64,000 bases of DNA from NCBI GenBank assembly GCA_038373865.1, contig JAXGGA010000487.1:1-64000 (forward strand). The letters are read 5' to 3'. The position numbers were made by a program, and so were the translations under genes. This stretch comes from Uloborus plumipes (taxonomy: Eukaryota > Arthropoda > Arachnida > Araneae > Uloboridae). Under the pieces are notes generated by a model. It made no database searches, was not told the origin of the DNA, and saw nothing but the letters and a program-made list of their open reading frames with translations. Positions 62,101-64,000 of this stretch are shown piece by piece (position 1 is the first letter of the stretch; each line of letters begins with the position of its first letter).

Positions 62101-62249
62101 CAGAAACTATGACTTGGGAAGCTCTTGCAATGGATGGGTTTGAAGATGCTGTCCCTCGTGCCAGAGCTGGACACTGTTCTGTTGCTATAAATTCTCGCTT
62201 GTACATCTGGAGTGGACGGGATGGATATCGAAAAGCATGGAATAACCAG
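46987..62249 (+). CDS. HCF: Host cell factor (HCF), N-terminal Kelch propeller, partial
   Basis: HCF is a nuclear scaffold that tethers chromatin-modifying complexes (SET1/MLL, SIN3/HDAC, OGT) to transcription factors. Its N-terminal Kelch beta-propeller binds factors through their HBM tetrapeptide. Five exons join in phase (160, 310, 209, 192, 146 nt) to 339 codons without a stop. Seen in order: [11 protein letters not shown] start; [21 protein letters not shown] (first blade); [29 protein letters not shown]...[21 protein letters not shown]...[24 protein letters not shown]...[19 protein letters not shown]...YIWSGRDG. The repeated GH/SH plus FGG/YGG pattern is the Kelch signature. The short start is like insect HCF and lacks the longer vertebrate leader. 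The last blade, the basic and proteolysis regions and the Fn3 C-terminus lie beyond the window. Confidence 0.97.
47351..47361 (+). promoter_or_regulatory. Second YY1-type motif
   Basis: AAGATGGCGGC again, 367 nt after the first. Its ATG opens only an 8-codon frame (MAAPVCAS, stop), so it is more likely a binding site or a decayed alternative start than a gene. Confidence 0.5.
48012..49210 (+). mobile_element. Non-autonomous Helitron in HCF intron 1
   Basis: Seen: the 5' end TCTTTACTTAATAATATAAA after A, and the 3' end GGCCGTGCAAAGCCGGGCC then ACACAGCTAG before T. The 1199-bp body has no Rep-helicase. Its ends are of the same type as the Helitron at 3195-4841 (TCT.TACT..TAATA.TAAAGCTG start, GCAAAGCC hairpin, GCTAG end). 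Confidence 0.88.
49211..50019. other. Intron 1 stretch with diverged short-period repeats
   Basis: CAGTGGTGTATGCAGAC at about 49260 resembles a hAT-type left end, but no matching right end or duplication was found. It is followed by diverged phrases of the same loose family as at 21.0-22.3 kb. Confidence 0.4.
50020..51245 (-). repeat. 1.2-kb dispersed repeat, right (inverted) arm
   Basis: Reverse-complement partner of 38700-39950. Poly-A runs at about 50325, 50445 and 50870 differ in length between the copies. It lies inside HCF intron 1. Confidence 0.85.
52424..53549 (-). CDS. Antisense transposon-type protein in HCF intron 1, one frameshift
   Basis: Two overlapping minus-strand frames: 53229-53549 (106 codons, [15 protein letters not shown] start) and 52424-53245 (273 codons, the longest open frame in the window). 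The first contains [20 protein letters not shown] then GDVDNRLK, followed by an ITHSND stretch. The second continues with a basic LKKRKKET region, an [10 protein letters not shown] helix region, an acidic linker, and a C-terminal barrel-like [18 protein letters not shown]...YRIKYMKRV...YWIWPVQDD with [10 protein letters not shown]. The APTxNxxxExxFGxxD and final WP..DD/SSR features recall C-terminal parts of arthropod transposon proteins, from memory. Function unknown. The frames shift near 53240. The absence of stops suggests recent activity or selection. Confidence 0.5.
54607..54916 (+). CDS. HCF: HCF exon 2
   Basis: Acceptor ...ttattcattag, donor GTATTT. It begins by completing the split Thr codon, then [17 protein letters not shown], and ends within NNIPR. 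It carries the [20 protein letters not shown] and [18 protein letters not shown] blades, nearly identical to other animals. Confidence 0.97.
54917..57237 (+). other. HCF intron 2 (2321 nt)
   Basis: Holds a hAT MITE at 55357-56210. The remainder is AT-rich with no other feature. Confidence 0.85.
55357..56210. mobile_element. hAT MITE (CAGGGTGT..ATTTAAATC family)
   Basis: Seen: the left end CAGGGTGTCAATGATTTAAA, the right end TCATTGATTTTTTTACACCC then TG, and the perfect 8-bp duplication ATGACACC at 55349-55356 and 56211-56218. Both ends are built of GATTTAAATC-type and ATCCGATTT-type subrepeats. Poly-G runs lie at about 55792 and 55872. No transposase. Confidence 0.92.
57238..57446 (+). CDS. 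HCF: HCF exon 3
   Basis: Acceptor tttttcctag, donor GTATGA. Reads (R)[17 protein letters not shown] to [11 protein letters not shown] plus one base of Asp. Contains [20 protein letters not shown], a variable loop in this family. Confidence 0.96.
58079..58780. mobile_element. Self-inverted mariner derivative
   Basis: Seen: TIRs CGAGGGGTAACAAGAAAGTA and GTCTCC mirrored by GGAGAC and TTCTTGTCACCCCTCG, with TA at 58077-58078 and 58781-58782. The two halves (58079 to about 58405 and about 58460-58780) are reverse complements, each encoding the C-terminal part of a mariner transposase. Open frames exist on both strands: + 58493-58681 and - 58241-58492, the latter with [18 protein letters not shown], the third catalytic Asp region. 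The N-terminal HTH and the first two catalytic residues are absent. It arose by inverted duplication of a 3' half and cannot make transposase. Confidence 0.9.
59504..59789 (-). mobile_element. tRNA-derived SINE with 11-bp target duplication
   Basis: On the minus strand: GGGGCTACGGTAGCCCGATC then GGTAAGGCG (A box region), and GGTTCGATCCC (perfect B box) about 45 nt later, so the head is tRNA-like. The 11-bp duplication GAGGCTACACT lies at 59493-59503 and 59790-59800. At 286 bp it looks intact. The head is close enough to a tRNA that a tRNA scanner might call it, but the CCA-side stem and body show it is a SINE. Confidence 0.9.
61406..61597 (+). CDS. HCF: HCF exon 4
   Basis: Acceptor tatttgcag, donor GTATTT. 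Reads (D)[20 protein letters not shown] to [10 protein letters not shown] plus one base. Includes the highly conserved [12 protein letters not shown] and [11 protein letters not shown]. Confidence 0.96.
61598..62103 (+). other. HCF intron 4 (506 nt)
   Basis: Short, AT-rich, no repeat boundary seen. Confidence 0.9.
62104..62249 (+). CDS. HCF: HCF exon 5 (last exon in the window)
   Basis: Acceptor cttttgcag. Reads (E)[11 protein letters not shown] to YRKAWNNQ. The donor is either CAG|GTGGTG (62249) or three bases later (GTG|GTGTAT, 62252). Both keep the frame and differ by one Val. The next exon (expected to begin like CCKDLWYLE) is not found before 64000. Confidence 0.93.
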
Positions 62250-64000
62250 GTGGTGTATATCTGACCGAAATTTTCTAACTCTTTTTCAAACTCTGCCTTT
62301 GAAAACTAAATAATTCGCCGCCTAATCAGGGCTTGTACACTCCTTACAAACTCTTTATTAACTCCTGTTTTTCAACAAGAGAAAATAAGGGCCCTTAAAA
62401 CTTCTGAATTCGACATTATCTCCTTAGAAACTTTTTATTTTTTATTCTGTTAATACATGCCCTTAAAATTTTCTTCTATCACTATTCCCAAGGGGTGATT
62501 ATGTTCAGGTATTATGCCAGAATTCTAGTAGTTTTTAGTCTGTTAATACCAGAAATTCAGTATTTTTCACTATAGTTTTATCTTCCTGCATCTGATTTTT
62601 TTCCCTTACTCTAAATTTTCGAAGATTATATTGATAATTATCAATGATATTCATCATGTAAACCTGCTAAAATCACATTTTAAAATTGTTATCCGTTAAT
62701 ATATTCTTTTATGTGCCATATATATACTTTTGACACCTTTATTTTAAATGATGCAATCTCTTTGCACATTTTGAGAGAATCAAATTTTCAGATTTTTGAT
62801 ATTTTACTTTGCTTTGTTAAAAGGTAAATAAGTAAAATGTCTTTTTATTTCTATGAAAATCGTAAATGAAAAATTTTCAAGAAAAGTTCTGAATTCTTCA
62901 TGAGAGTGAAAAAATTCAATTTGAAATCAGTTTTAACTTGAATTTTGCTTCAATTACGTTGATTGTTGTTAATAATTTATCGTAAAACTTTAAAATGTAA
63001 ATTTTAAACAATTTTACTTTAAAAAATCTGCTTATATGCTGTTTTTTTTCTTCTATTTAACGTGTTCATAATGAAAGCCGTGATCTCTTTGCATCTGCCA
63101 TTGGAACAGGATTTTTTGCATTTATGATGTTTACCCTGTCAAGAGGCACACAACTTTGTCTAAATTATTAAGTTGAAAAGTTTTAAACTAAGTTCTGTGC
63201 TCTTTAACCATTAGTTTGGCACATATCAAAAATTTTGAAATTTTGACAAAATTTTTTTATTTCAGTTTTTTTGGGGTAAAATTAGGGATGGACCGGATAT
63301 CCGGTAACTATCCGGTATCCGGCCTATCCGGCTGATATTTTAAGTATCCGATACTTCCGGATATCCGATCCGGCTGACCGCCCCGGATACGGATATCCGG
63401 AAGATTTTTGCAGGATATCCGGCTAAGTATCCGGTATTGATGTGGGGAATATCCGGAATTGATGTGAGGGTTATCCGGTATGATGTGAGGACCTAATTAA
63501 ATATTTTCTTTTTTATAAAAATCTTAGTTAAAAATTTCATTGTTTGATAAACCTTTTAGGTGATGTAATTATTTTTCATCTTTCCTTTTTATCAATTTTT
63601 GCTTCTAAAACAAAAATTGTGTTATTCCTCCGACTGTACTGGACATGGAAGCATTCTGCATATTTGATTTTTCACAATTGCCAGATAAAATATGATTGTC
63701 TTCAGCTTTTCAAAAATATTTTAGTTAAAATATTTAGAAAGAAAAGGCTACAAACCTTCAAGGTTTAATGTGCGACAAAAGTTTGAAAAAAACTTACGAT
63801 CATATCGTTAGTTCATAAGAATTAATCGCAGTAGCTTTTAATATAAATTCTCAAATTATTTTATTTATTGAATTCTTTTATTTTTAGTTTTTGTGCTTCT
63901 AACAAAAATTGCGATCTATTAGCACCCAATGATGTTGTAATTAGATATTTTTTACTTTGCCACTATTATTGCTTTATTATAATTGAAAATAACATACACT
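62250..64000 (+). other. Start of HCF intron 5
   Basis: No further HCF exon is found. A block at 63283-63480 is dense in GGATATCCGG-type palindromes (separate entry). Confidence 0.7.
63283..63480. repeat. GGATATCCGG palindrome cluster, probable hAT end
   Basis: Starts TAGGGATGGACCGGATATCC and contains about ten ATCCGG/CCGGAT cores in 200 bp. TAGGGATG-type termini with such subterminal repeats are common for hAT elements. The other end is not in the window or is lost. Confidence 0.55.

Overview
The window looks like nuclear DNA from an animal with large introns and a heavy load of DNA transposons. The arthropod assignment rests on the host-cell-factor (HCF) N-terminus at the right end. Arachnid is my best guess from the transposon landscape, but I cannot prove it. 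The sequence is AT-rich, with many poly-G/poly-C and (TA)n tracts. No bacterial genes, rRNA, true tRNA genes or CRISPR arrays are visible.

Two host genes are supported, both on the + strand. On the left are the last two coding exons (9645-9716 and 11947-12062) of a gene I do not recognise, followed by a 3'UTR with several AATAAA signals. On the right, exons at 46987-47146, 54607-54916, 57238-57446, 61406-61597 and 62104-62249 encode the N-terminal Kelch propeller of HCF, a chromatin and transcription co-regulator. All exon phases agree, giving 339 codons. The gene continues past the window.

The 34 kb between the genes, and the introns, are layered mobile DNA. From left to right: a decayed Penelope-like reverse transcriptase (about 1.1 kb); a 1-kb perfect-palindrome element split by a Helitron (2369-5030); a 3.6-kb inverted-repeat transposon with a decayed protein (5069-8650); a tRNA-derived SINE (11549-11800); hAT elements with exact 8-bp target duplications (12984-14452, 15240-15981, 22390-25374, 31041-31752, 55357-56210); a Tc1-like element (16863-18286); and a 1-kb tandem duplication that later received a 3.7-kb TIR element, which in turn received a Helentron-like element (25511-31760). 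Next come a cluster of GTGACTAACATAACA motifs around transposon ORF remnants (31859-33556), a second inverted Helentron-like copy (33614-34992), a palindrome-bearing tandem repeat family (38.2-43.7 kb) and a transposon with TGAATGGGCCA subterminal repeats (42078-43357).

HCF intron 1 carries a Helitron (48012-49210), one arm of a 1.2-kb inverted repeat whose partner lies upstream of the gene, and an antisense transposon-type ORF pair (52424-53549), the longest open frame in the window. Intron 2 carries a hAT element. Intron 3 carries a self-inverted mariner and a SINE with an 11-bp target duplication.

The most interesting signals are the datable nested stack at 25.5-31.8 kb with empty sites in the same window, the transposons with short repeated subterminal motifs, and the palindromic elements.
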